Shown piece by piece: positions 8,352-16,267 of a stretch of 64,000 bases of DNA; within the stretch, counting starts at the first letter, position 1; every line of letters begins with the position of its first letter. The stretch is taken from positions 1 through 64,000 of the forward strand of contig DATLGO010000087.1 in NCBI GenBank assembly GCA_035540375.1, in the 5' to 3' direction. Below the pieces are notes generated by a model, which was given only the letters and a program-made list of their open reading frames with translations, searched no databases and had not been told where the DNA came from. Origin of the DNA: Candidatus Thermoplasmatota archaeon (lineage in GTDB: Archaea > Thermoplasmatota > SW-10-69-26 > JACQPN01 > JAJPHT01). Made by a program: the position numbers and the translations under genes.

Positions 8352-8413
8352 CCTCGCCCCTGTCGGCCGCGACGTGTAGAGTGTACGCGGCCATGTGGCC
8401 CGTCCGCGGTCCC

Positions 8414-8621
8414 TATCAGATCTCCACCACGACCTCGCCCTTCGCCGCGTTCGCGTACGTCCGTCCCTTGAACGTCCGCATGTCGCCCGCGAGGCCCGCG
8501 AAGCGATCGAGGCTTTTCTCCTGCGTGTGGATGGGGACGAGCATCCCGGGCGAGGCGTTGCGGATGAGCTTCAGGATGTCCTGCGCGCCGCCGTGGCCGC
8601 TGACGTGCGTCGTGCCCGTCT
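8414..8621 (-). pseudogene. 3'-end fragment of the RNase J-like gene
   Basis: This 208-bp stretch is nearly identical to 13704-13911, the part coding for the last ~70 residues of the RNase J-like protein (including SGHGGAQDILKLIRNASPG). Only a handful of substitutions separate the copies, so this duplication is recent. It begins at the gene's 3' end and breaks off abruptly at 8620-8621, exactly where the adhesin-derived repeat starts. There is no start codon or catalytic domain. Confidence 0.85.
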
Positions 8622-8785
8622 CGCTCCGAGCGTCTTCCGTCTGGCGTCACGGGTTCCACAACGAAGTTGAGTTCGCGTTCCCGAGCAAACTCTACCTCCC
8701 CGGTTCCTACTGGAAGGGTGCGTCAACGTCGTGGTGGCAAAACCAGGGCACGGCGTCCCGGCCGCACTCGATCGCGGCTCCATGA
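8620..8785 (+). pseudogene. orphan adhesin C-terminal fragment
   Basis: Codes in frame for a sequence like the last ~55 residues of the 1557-5351 adhesin, including FPSKLYLPGSY and TSWWQNQG, and ends at the equivalent stop codon. The rest of the adhesin is absent. An open frame continues upstream to 8381, but there it only reads the RNase J fragment antisense, so no genuine fusion protein is claimed. Confidence 0.75.
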
Positions 8786-8933
8786 TGGTGGTCAGAGTCA
8801 AGAAAGCGAAGGGTGGCCCCGTCCTCGAGCAGGCCCCGCGGGAGGGCGATACATCTCCCGTGGCTGGCGAGCGTCGAGGACGGAGGACCGGGGGCGCAAA
8901 GCAGGCTTCGCGCCGAACCCCTCGTCCATGGAG
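8778..8933 (+). ncRNA. structured RNA element, copy B
   Basis: All stems of copy A are kept: CTCCATG (8778-8784) with CATGGAG (8927-8933), CGTCCTCGA (8820-8828) with TCGAGGACG (8874-8882), and CCGCGGGAG (8836-8844) with CTCCCGTGG (8855-8863). Substitutions between the copies fall mostly outside these stems. Kept here without a complete adhesin gene, which argues that it is either a mobile or independent element or a simple passenger of the duplication. Confidence 0.45.
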
Positions 8934-8975
8934 AATACGCGGCGGGAGATAAGCTGGTTCTGCCTTCTCTAGCCG

Positions 8976-8995
8976 GCAGGTTTTCGCCTGTTTTT
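8976..8995 (+). terminator. possible hairpin-T terminator after repeat B
   Basis: A short CAGG/CCTG stem around a TTTTCG loop is followed by five T. The stem is weak. A second small hairpin (ACGGG/CCCGT) and more T-runs follow up to about 9040. From there to 9210 I see no gene or clear signal. Confidence 0.35.
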
Positions 8996-9210
8996 CGTAC
9001 GGGGCCGTTCCCGTCAGGTTTTCCGCGGCCTTTTCTCCTCCAGAAGTTGAATCGATCCCAACCCATGTCACCAAGTCAGTTGACCACGCGGGCCTTGCGC
9101 TCCATTTCCCACGCTGTGCGAGACCTCGAATTCACGCCGTCGCCCCGCGGCCGTCGACCGGCTTGTACAAGAATCGCCCAGGATCGCGCGATCGGCTCTT
9201 CGGCCAAGGC

Positions 9211-9492
9211 TCAAAACCGTTCGTCGCCCACGAATTCCCGAAGGGTGCCGACGAAGGCATCGTAGGTCCGCATGCCTTTCGGGGTCATGGCGATCCTTTC
9301 GACTCCTTCCGCGTCTCGCGAGACCGCAATGAGGTCCTTGGAAATCATCCAATCAAGATACTTCTTGTAGACGCGATAGTTGAGCCGGACCGCCAACTGG
9401 AGGTCCGTCTTCCGGTAGACGCGCTGGTCACGCCAGAGCCGTTCGAGAAACCGGGCCACGACATACAGGTCGGGACGTTCGAGGTCGGCCAT
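9211..9492 (-). CDS. small winged-helix protein
   Basis: 93 residues from the ATG at 9492. Sequence pattern of the archaeal one-domain winged-helix group: RLNYRVYKKYLDWMISKDLI is the helix-turn-helix region, and TPKGMRTYDAFV the wing and final helix. Members of this group act as DNA-binding regulators or as protein-interaction domains. It is the last gene of the five-gene run beginning with the ABC permease and starts 11 bases after the upstream stop codon, so autoregulation of that operon is plausible. Confidence 0.8.
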   Translation of the reverse strand: MADLERPDLYVVARFLERLWRDQRVYRKTDLQLAVRLNYRVYKKYLDWMISKDLIAVSRDAEGVERIAMTPKGMRTYDAFVGTLREFVGDERF

Positions 9493-9503
9493 CGGTGTCC
9501 GCC

Positions 9504-10526
9504 TCAGGACTCGATCTGCGCCATGAGCTCCTCTTCTCGACGGCGCAGTCGGGCCACTCGTTTTCTCCAATCGCTGAGCTCGCGGTCCAGGGCGCGGAAT
9601 TCACGCAGCCAGATGCCCGTGAGGCCGAGGAGGAGGACGGCGGCACCCGCGACGAAGGCCCATCGCGCCCACGGCGCTCCGCCGACGGTGTCTCCCACTT
9701 GCCACGCCCAGGGAAGCAAGAGGGGGTACCAGAGGAAGATCCCGAGGAACCCCGCCATGAGGAGATATCGGCGCGTCCGGACGAGCCACGCCTCCGTGCG
9801 GATCGCGAAATGGTAGAGGGCTTCGGCCGTGGTCTCCTCAGGGGTCACCACGGATGGCTCGCGAGCTCGTCGCTCCTTCGTCCAAAGGGTGAAGCCGATG
9901 AAAGCGACGATCGCGCCGAGGGCCGCGAGGGCGGGCAGCACGGCGGAAAAGGGCGAATCGAAGAGCGCGCTCGAAACGAATTGCGCGCGCGCCTCCGGTC
10001 GGTTGGCGCGCCAGTCTCCCGAAGCAGGCCATTCGAAGACGGCGTAGAGACCGGGGCATCGCGGGTCCGCGTAAAAGGAATCGACGGCCTCCCCGGCAAG
10101 GAGGCGCGCGGGGGGATTGATGATGTCCTCGACGGGTGCGCGGAACTCGTGTTCGCGCATGCCGCGGATGACCGGCGCTTCCGGGCTCACGGGCCGACCC
10201 TGGACAAGGTCGAGGTAGGCCCAGCAATCGAGGAAATACGCGTCGCCCGGGCTCACGGGGAAGCGGTACGTGGCCTCGACGTAGCTGTCGTGGGGGATCG
10301 AGTAATGGCCCACGAGGCCGAGGGTGACACGCGCCGTTTCATTGACGACGGTCTCGTTCCCGATCGACTCGAAGGGCATCTCGCGCGCGGAGCTGGCGAG
10401 GAGGCCCAAGAGGAACAGGCTGGTCCCCAAAAGGACCAGGCCAGCAAGAGCGATCGGCGCGGCAGTGCCCTGATGGACCGCAGTCGATGAATCTCCTCGA
10501 AGTTGCGTCAAGGGATCACGGGACAT
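9504..10526 (-). CDS. membrane protein with exported domain and coiled-coil tail
   Basis: 340 residues. A membrane span near residues 24-46 (IALAGLVLLGTSLFLLGLLA) is followed by an exported domain (about 47-190), a second span near 196-215, a cytoplasmic stretch, two more spans near 250-275 and 285-305, and a charged, likely coiled-coil C-terminus (REFRALDRELSDWRKRVARL). The exported domain is clearly related to that of the next gene upstream, sharing YRFP, GDxYxL, a Cys, SPxAxVxRG and GDWRxNxP. The function of the family is unknown to me. Position in the ABC transporter operon suggests an accessory or substrate-handling role. Confidence 0.75.
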   Translation of the reverse strand: MSRDPLTQLRGDSSTAVHQGTAAPIALAGLVLLGTSLFLLGLLASSAREMPFESIGNETVVNETARVTLGLVGHYSIPHDSYVEATYRFPVSPGDAYFLDCWAYLDLVQGRPVSPEAPVIRGMREHEFRAPVEDIINPPARLLAGEAVDSFYADPRCPGLYAVFEWPASGDWRANRPEARAQFVSSALFDSPFSAVLPALAALGAIVAFIGFTLWTKERRAREPSVVTPEETTAEALYHFAIRTEAWLVRTRRYLLMAGFLGIFLWYPLLLPWAWQVGDTVGGAPWARWAFVAGAAVLLLGLTGIWLREFRALDRELSDWRKRVARLRRREEELMAQIES

Positions 10527-10624
10527 GCTTGCGCGGAAAGCGACCGCGGCGTCATTTCAGCTTTTCGAACCCTACCACGGCCGATGGCTCGGCCATCCCC
10601 GGACGAAACGCCCGTCGTCACGTG

Positions 10625-11242
10625 TTACCGTCCCGAAGGGCCGCGGCGTTCGCGCCGTTGGATCATCAAGCCCGAGAGCGCGGCGAGGATTCCCGTGGTC
10701 CCGACAGAAATGAGGACCATCGGAAGCCACCCCTCCATTTCGGGGTTCTGGACGAGTTCGGTCACGGCGCTCGGCGGATTCGATCGCCAGTCGCCTCGGT
10801 CGCTCCAAGTCAGGATGACGTAGACGTCACTCGCGCAATGTCCGTCGGATGCGCGCGATGGGAGCGTGCCGGCCTTGACGTGGAACATCCCTTCCGTGAC
10901 GCCGCGCAAGACTGTCGCGCTCGGACTGAGGGGCGTCCCGGCGAGGAAGCGCTGGTGGTCGTCGCATCCGAGAACGTAGACGTCTCCCGAGCGGTTCGGG
11001 AACCGGTACATCCCCATGATGGTGCCGCTGTCGAGGACGTCGATGCCGTGTGGGACGGCGTACGTCCGCGACGCCGTTCCGTCGCGCGCCGTCGGGGCGC
11101 CCACGGGGACGAAGTCGTTCCGGTCGACGTCGGCGCTCGCAAGGGCATACGAGAAGCCGCTGATCGCGAGCAGGACGACGCCGACCATGAGGACGTGTCG
11201 TCCGCGCGCCGAGGGTTTGACTGGGCTGAGATGAGCTTTCAT
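10625..11242 (-). CDS. membrane protein with exported domain, paralogue of the downstream gene
   Basis: 205 residues. A span near residues 16-36 (VLMVGVVLLAISGFSYALA) and one near the C-terminus (MVLISVGTTGILAALSGLMI) bracket an exported domain of about 130 residues with YRFPNRSGDVYVLGC, LSPSATVLRG and GDWRSNPPSA. This matches the exported domain of the gene at 9504-10526, so the two may pair. Its ATG overlaps the stop of the ATPase gene, which implies coupled translation. No known family recognised. Confidence 0.75.
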   Translation of the reverse strand: MKAHLSPVKPSARGRHVLMVGVVLLAISGFSYALASADVDRNDFVPVGAPTARDGTASRTYAVPHGIDVLDSGTIMGMYRFPNRSGDVYVLGCDDHQRFLAGTPLSPSATVLRGVTEGMFHVKAGTLPSRASDGHCASDVYVILTWSDRGDWRSNPPSAVTELVQNPEMEGWLPMVLISVGTTGILAALSGLMIQRRERRGPSGR

Positions 11243-12006
11243 GCGTTTTCCTCCTGACGGGTCGGTTGTGGAGTTTCAGATCCGGTGCCTTCGAGAAGCT
11301 TGATGAGGGCGGCCTCGAACGCGCGCGGGTCGCTCCCGAGCGTCGCGGCCGGGCCGCTGTAGGTGAGGCGACCCCGCGCGACGATGGCGATGTTCGCGCA
11401 GAGTTCGTGGACTTCGGTCGCGTCGTGGCTCGACAGGAAGACGGTCACATCCTGCTCCCGCGCGAGCCGCCGAAGAAGCTCCCAGGTTTCGCGCTTGGAG
11501 GGCAGATCGAGTCCCCGCGTGGGCTCGTCGAGGAACAGGACTCGAGGGCGGGAGAGCAGGGCGCGCGCGAGATCGACCCGCCGCTTCATGCCCGTGCTGT
11601 AGGAGGCGATGGCGCGATGGCGGAAGCGGGGGTCGAGCCGCACCGCGTCGAGAGCCTCGCGAACGGCGTCCTCCGCGCGAGGCATGCCGCGGATGCGGGC
11701 GAAGTATCCGAGATATTCCCGGCCGGTCCACGACGGCCGGCTGTCGGCCCCTTCGTCGCCCACGAGTCCGATGATCTCGCGGATGGCGAGCGGCTCGCTG
11801 ACAATGTCGTGACCCGCGACCGTCGCGTGGCCCGCGGTGGGGCGGATGAGGGTCGTGAGCATTTTGATGGTCGTGCTCTTCCCGGCTCCGTTCAGCCCGA
11901 GATAGCCGTAGATCGTGCCGGTGGGAACCGCGAGGTTCACGCCGTCGACGGCGACGAATTCGCCGTATCGGCGCGTCAGGTTCTGTGTTTCGATGGCGTA
12001 TTTCAT
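11239..12006 (-). CDS. ABC transporter ATP-binding protein
   Basis: 255 residues with every nucleotide-binding motif: Walker A GLNGAGKST (37-45), an ABC signature near 137-143 (YSTGMKRR, with the TGMKRR form common in ABC-2 drug/antibiotic and Na+ type exporters), Walker B VLFLDEPTRG, and the switch His in SSHDATEV. It powers the ABC-2 permease encoded nine bases upstream. Substrate is not visible from sequence; ABC-2 systems export drugs, lipids, sodium or peptides, or remodel the envelope. Confidence 0.95.
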   Translation of the reverse strand: MKYAIETQNLTRRYGEFVAVDGVNLAVPTGTIYGYLGLNGAGKSTTIKMLTTLIRPTAGHATVAGHDIVSEPLAIREIIGLVGDEGADSRPSWTGREYLGYFARIRGMPRAEDAVREALDAVRLDPRFRHRAIASYSTGMKRRVDLARALLSRPRVLFLDEPTRGLDLPSKRETWELLRRLAREQDVTVFLSSHDATEVHELCANIAIVARGRLTYSGPAATLGSDPRAFEAALIKLLEGTGSETPQPTRQEENA

Positions 12007-12015
12007 GGGATCATC

Positions 12016-13512
12016 TCACGAGATGCGTAGGCGTCGGACGAAGGCGAAGGCGGCCAACGCGAGGGGCGCGGGCAAGGAGGCGATGAGCAAATGCTCGGAC
12101 GCATCCGAGACCGCGGCGTGGATCGGGATTTCGGCGTGCGCATGACGCGTCTTGTTCTCGCCGGCGACATCGTACTTCGCGTGGATGTGGGCGACGTAGA
12201 AGTTCTTGGAAAATCCGTGCGGGTCGCCCGGATTCACCGTCAGGGGGAGGCGCAAGACGACGCCTTCGATGGGGCCGTTCACGATGGCGCCAGGGAGCGG
12301 TGCCGTCTCGTTGCGCGCGACCTGCTCAAACGTGAAGTTCCGCGACAGGTACGTTCCGTTGTCCCGTCCCGCGGGAATCGTGATCTCCACGGTGAGGTTC
12401 GTGACCGGAATGGATGGATCGACGGGAAGCAGGAGGACGAGGTGACGCTCGTTGTCCTCGTTGACCGCGAGGGGATCATCGGCCGTCTCGAGGTGGGGGT
12501 TCAGGAAATCCAGCTCGAGAGGGCTCGCTCCGGGTTCCCCGAGGGAAGCGAGGATGTTCACGGGACGCGCCCCGGGGATGTGGACCTGGGGCGCGCTCGG
12601 CTCCGCGATTCGGTACTCGTCGTTGGCGGCGGCCGCGGGAGCGAGGACGATCGCGGCGACGACCAGGGTTGTCAACCCTTTGTGGCGCGGCGATGCCTCC
12701 CAATCTTCGGGACCTTGACCGCGAAGGTAGACCCATGCCGAGAGGAGGGTGAAGCCGAGGGTGGTGACGGCGAGGGCGACGATGGCCTTCGCGGGGTCGA
12801 CCGGTGCTAGGCCTCCGCTGGCCTCGCTCGATACGGCGTCAAGGAGGTTGGGGTGGGGGAAGAGGTGCAGGATCGCAAGGAGCGTTCGGTTCGGGGCCGG
12901 ATCCTGGAGCACCTGAGCCATGAAGACACCGCTCATCACCGACACGACCGCAATCGAAACCGCGAGGCCGACGGGCGCGGCGAGCGAGCGTCCGGTGAAG
13001 ACGATGCCGAGGAACGTGCCGATGGCGGTGTAGGCGAGGATGAGCCCGATCGCGATGGGGACGAAGTCCTGGAAGATCTCCCCGCCCGCGCCGAGATGCC
13101 AAGCGATGACGGCAAGAATGGGCGCCGTCGTGACGAGGTACAAGACCCCGACGCTCGCCGTCACCAGAATGTTGGCCGCGAACCATCGGGATTGGGTGAT
13201 CGGCGCCGTATAGAGGCTGTGCGTGAGGCGGGACGCGCGCGGAGCCGACATGCGGGCGGCGGCGAAGGGCGCGACGAAGGCCGGGACGACGAGAAACGCG
13301 ACGACGCCGAAAGCGCGCAGCAGTTCGGGTGCGATGGCGACGGCGAGGAATCCGATGAAGGCCGTGGCCGCGGCGGCCCCCGCGAGCGCGAATCGTCCCC
13401 GGGGGAGGCCCCGCATCTCCTCTCGGTAGATCCTCCAAACGGTCGCCCTCGCGGATCGAGGCGATTGCCATGACGGGCGGGGGCTCGCGCGCAAGTTCGG
13501 CGGCGGTGTCAT
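12016..13512 (-). CDS. ABC-2 type permease with a large exported domain
   Basis: 498 residues from the ATG at 13512; an in-frame TTG at 13539 is less likely. Six or seven hydrophobic segments occupy residues about 45-270 (FIGFLAVAIAPELL, VVAFLVVPAFVAPF, LILAYTAIGTFLGIVF and others), in the usual ABC-2 layout. A span near 285-303 then leads into an exported segment of roughly 180 residues with sequons (NLTVEIT, NGTYLSRNFTF), and a last span near 472-490. That exported domain is unusual for a plain ABC-2 permease and probably meets the two related exported proteins encoded downstream. Head gene of a five-gene operon; 193 bases separate it from the RNase J-like gene. Confidence 0.85.
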   Translation of the reverse strand: MTPPPNLRASPRPSWQSPRSARATVWRIYREEMRGLPRGRFALAGAAAATAFIGFLAVAIAPELLRAFGVVAFLVVPAFVAPFAAARMSAPRASRLTHSLYTAPITQSRWFAANILVTASVGVLYLVTTAPILAVIAWHLGAGGEIFQDFVPIAIGLILAYTAIGTFLGIVFTGRSLAAPVGLAVSIAVVSVMSGVFMAQVLQDPAPNRTLLAILHLFPHPNLLDAVSSEASGGLAPVDPAKAIVALAVTTLGFTLLSAWVYLRGQGPEDWEASPRHKGLTTLVVAAIVLAPAAAANDEYRIAEPSAPQVHIPGARPVNILASLGEPGASPLELDFLNPHLETADDPLAVNEDNERHLVLLLPVDPSIPVTNLTVEITIPAGRDNGTYLSRNFTFEQVARNETAPLPGAIVNGPIEGVVLRLPLTVNPGDPHGFSKNFYVAHIHAKYDVAGENKTRHAHAEIPIHAAVSDASEHLLIASLPAPLALAAFAFVRRLRIS

Positions 13513-13705
13513 CGAGACGTCATGGCGCGACGTGGGCAACAGGGTAACGCCACAGCGATACGTACCGAGGATACGTCGAATCCGCCCCGTCCAGCTTGCG
13601 GGCGAGTACCACCGGGTTTGCCTCCGCCGGGCCCGTCATGCGAGGGTCCGCCGCGTGGCCACGCCCTCGCGCAGCCGCCCGCCGCGGCACGACGCCGGTC
13701 GCGTA

Positions 13706-15367
13706 TCAGACCTCGACCACGACTTCGCCCTTCGCCGCGTTCGCGTACGTCCGCCCCTTGAACGTCCGCACGTCGCCCGCGAGGCCCGCGAAACGATCGA
13801 GGCTTTTCTCCTGCGTGTGGATGGGGACGAGCATCCCGGGCGAGGCGTTGCGGATGAGCTTCAGGATGTCCTGCGCGCCGCCGTGGCCGCTGACGTGCGT
13901 CGTGCCCGTCTTCGCGACGAGGACGTCGGCGTCGGCCTTCGAGGCCTTCACGTTGTGCTCCATCCCGAAGCGCGCGAGCCAGTTGCGCTGCCGCGCGAGA
14001 TCCATCGCCATCTCGTCCGAGTAGGGCTCGGTCGAGCAGCGGATCCAGCGCGATCCCGCGGGCGGCGCGAGGTCGAAGAGCTCGTTCGAGGCCCAGAACG
14101 AGAGGTGCACGATGTAGCGGTCGGGGTTGTCGAGCACGTCGAAGGCGCGCTTCGCGTTCAAGAAGTGGTGGAGGCCGAGCGAGAGGTAGCCTTCGTCGCG
14201 GTCCTTCCACGCCTTCTTCATGTCGGCGCTGCGGTCGCCCCAGTCCGCGAGGTAGCCGGCCTCGTGCTTCTCGTAGTCGCCGGGCTCGTCAAGCATCGAC
14301 TTCTTGCGGCGAAGGTACACGCCGACGTTGTCGTAATTCTCGACGCTTCGCGAGGGGAATCCTGGCACTGTTTCGAGACGCTTCAGGAGATACGCGGTGC
14401 GCGGGTCCACGAGGAGTTGGCGCCCCGTCGCGCTCGCGACGCGCTGGAGCGTGTCGAAGCGGGTCGTATCCTTCCATGCGAACTCCGCGACGACGAGTCC
14501 CTTCGCCTCCTGCGCGAGCTCCGTCACGCCGCGCTCGACGCCTTCCTCGTTGTCGGCTGCGTCGTGGTCGATGCGCGTGCCTTCGCAGAGCATCACGTCC
14601 GGCTCGAGGCTCTCGGTGGCCTTGAGGAGCGCGCTCGTGCGGTCCATCAGGCGGCCATGGAAGCGGATGTCGCCGCTGTAGAAAATGCGCTTCCCCGAAG
14701 GGGTCTTGACGAAGAAGGCACACGCACCGGGGACGGAGTGGTCGACGGGGATCGGGACGACGCTGAAAGGACCGACGTGGTGGACCTCCTGCTCGGCGAG
14801 CGTGCGGATGTCGCGGACCCCGTCAGTCGTGTCGACCGTCGGTCGATCGGGGAACGTCGCGCCCTTCCCGCTCGTGCCGAGCTCGCGCCGGCGAACGGTG
14901 GAGATCTCGCTCTCGATGTCCGTCCCGTTCACGTCCTGGATGGCGTCGATCATGCCCTTCGTGACGGGCGAGCAGTAGACGGGGATCTGCGGGTCGACGA
15001 ACGAGAGGTCCTGGAAGTGGTCGACGTGCGCGTGCGTCACGAGGATGCCGTGCACGAAGTTGCGCCCGCCGTTGCGGCGGCGCCACGCGTCGGCGCTCTC
15101 GGGGAGGTCCTTGTCGGTCGCGGCGCGCGCGACCGTGAGCATGTCCTCGCGGTAGATCCCGTCGACGTCGGGGAGGAGATCGAGGCGCAGAAGGTCGCGG
15201 AGGATCGCGTTCGCGCGGGGCCTGAGGAACTCCTCGAAGTAGTTCCCGCGCGCGCCGATGCTCATGCCGAAGTCGAGCAGGATCCGGTCGTCGCCCTCCT
15301 CGACGAGGAATTTGTTGCCGCCAATCTCGTTGACGCCGCCGTAGAGCGTGATGCGCGTCTTCGTCAT
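13706..15367 (-). CDS. RNase J-like metallo-beta-lactamase / beta-CASP nuclease
   Basis: 553 residues. N-terminal GGVNEIGGNKFLVE and LLDFGM are followed by the zinc motif THAHVDH (111-117), a further zinc His in VDHSVPG, the Asp of FYSGDIR, the beta-CASP motif A in CEGTRID, and the C-terminal THVSGHGG / PIHTQ motifs. These are the hallmarks of the RNase J group, which process and degrade RNA by endonuclease and 5'-3' exonuclease action. It is longer than the ~450 residues of typical archaeal RNase J; the extra residues lie between the two halves of the lactamase domain and in the beta-CASP region. Its ATG overlaps the stop codon of the HAD phosphatase gene. Its last ~70 codons are duplicated at 8414-8621. 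Confidence 0.9.
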   Translation of the reverse strand: MTKTRITLYGGVNEIGGNKFLVEEGDDRILLDFGMSIGARGNYFEEFLRPRANAILRDLLRLDLLPDVDGIYREDMLTVARAATDKDLPESADAWRRRNGGRNFVHGILVTHAHVDHFQDLSFVDPQIPVYCSPVTKGMIDAIQDVNGTDIESEISTVRRRELGTSGKGATFPDRPTVDTTDGVRDIRTLAEQEVHHVGPFSVVPIPVDHSVPGACAFFVKTPSGKRIFYSGDIRFHGRLMDRTSALLKATESLEPDVMLCEGTRIDHDAADNEEGVERGVTELAQEAKGLVVAEFAWKDTTRFDTLQRVASATGRQLLVDPRTAYLLKRLETVPGFPSRSVENYDNVGVYLRRKKSMLDEPGDYEKHEAGYLADWGDRSADMKKAWKDRDEGYLSLGLHHFLNAKRAFDVLDNPDRYIVHLSFWASNELFDLAPPAGSRWIRCSTEPYSDEMAMDLARQRNWLARFGMEHNVKASKADADVLVAKTGTTHVSGHGGAQDILKLIRNASPGMLVPIHTQEKSLDRFAGLAGDVRTFKGRTYANAAKGEVVVEV

Positions 15368-16209
15368 GGTGCTTCCCCCGGGGTCGTCGGGGCCGTCGCG
15401 GCGGCCACGGGCAGAGCGACGCCACCGGACCGTAAATCCATTTGCCTTCGCGGGACCCGATCAGGGACGAGCGCGAGGAGGTCGTCGAGCTGACGGATCT
15501 CGCGATCCGCCCGGTGCGCGGGGTGATCGCTCGCGAAATCGGGCTGAAGACCGTACGTTGCGAGGGCCGTGCGGCAGCCGAGCGCCTTCGCGGGCCCGAC
15601 GTCGCGGCGCGGGTTGTCGCCGACCATGAGAAGCGCGCTCGCCGGGAGGTTGAGGCGCGCGAGGGCTCGTTCGAAGGGGCGGCTGTCGACCTTGCCGCGG
15701 GGCGTGTCCTCGACGGTGATGACGTCCTCGAAGAAGGCGCGCAGCCGCGACGCCTGGAGGCGCTTGAGCGCGCGGTGGCGCGGCGCGTCGGTGATGAGCG
15801 CGAGCCGGTAACCGCGTCGGCTCAATTCGAGAAGCGTGCGATGCGCGCGCGGATACGGCCGGGCCTCGGCCTCCTCGGCCGCGTCGAACGCATGCCTTCC
15901 CAGGATGACGAGCGACGGGTCGACGGTCCCGTAGGCGTCGAGGAGGAACAGGTCCACGACGTCGTCGCGGTCGATGCCCTGCTCGAGGGCCAGCCGCATC
16001 ATCGTCCGCGCCGCGACGGGAGGGTCGAGGTCGAGTCCAGCGTCGGCGAGCGCCCACGCGGCCGCTTCGCAGGCGCGTTCCTTGAGGCGGAGGATGTCGA
16101 CGAGCGTGCAGTCGAGGTCGAACGCGACGGCCTCGACCCCGTCGAAGGGCGCGGCGCCTCGCGGCTTCCAGGCGTCGTCGAGGTCGTCGTCGGCGAGGGT
16201 GGATCCCAT
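15364..16209 (-). CDS. HAD-family hydrolase
   Basis: 281 residues from the ATG at 16209. Motif I FDLDCTLVD carries the nucleophile Asp and acid/base Asp, motif II is LALITDA, the motif III Lys is in TPRGKVDSRPF, and motif IV is VGDNPRRDV. A helical cap sits between motifs I and II as in phosphoglycolate phosphatase-like members. Such enzymes remove phosphate from small metabolites; the exact substrate cannot be told. A ~30-residue basic, Ala/Pro-rich tail follows the domain. Translationally coupled to the RNase J-like gene by an ATGA overlap, a pairing that suggests shared control rather than a known pathway. Confidence 0.85.
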   Translation of the reverse strand: MGSTLADDDLDDAWKPRGAAPFDGVEAVAFDLDCTLVDILRLKERACEAAAWALADAGLDLDPPVAARTMMRLALEQGIDRDDVVDLFLLDAYGTVDPSLVILGRHAFDAAEEAEARPYPRAHRTLLELSRRGYRLALITDAPRHRALKRLQASRLRAFFEDVITVEDTPRGKVDSRPFERALARLNLPASALLMVGDNPRRDVGPAKALGCRTALATYGLQPDFASDHPAHRADREIRQLDDLLALVPDRVPRRQMDLRSGGVALPVAAATAPTTPGEAP

Positions 16210-16267
16210 CACACCCCGATTGGAGCCCGAACGGGATCGGCCCTCTTTCAGATCGTTCGATGCCGAC

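Larger units (their letters stand above)
8620..8977 (+). repeat. repeat B: second copy of adhesin tail plus structured region
   Basis: Counterpart of 5185-5544 in direct orientation, about 3.4 kb away. Its left edge abuts the RNase J fragment with one or two bases of shared sequence (CTCG), a clean recombination joint. Direct repeats of this size could recombine and delete or excise the 5.2-8.9 kb interval, which carries the exonuclease, protoglobin and regulator. Confidence 0.85.

Noticed and set aside
8381-8785. 134-codon frame that looks like a fusion ending in the adhesin tail
   Set aside because: Its first half is only the RNase J fragment read backwards; no export signal, so not a credible protein.
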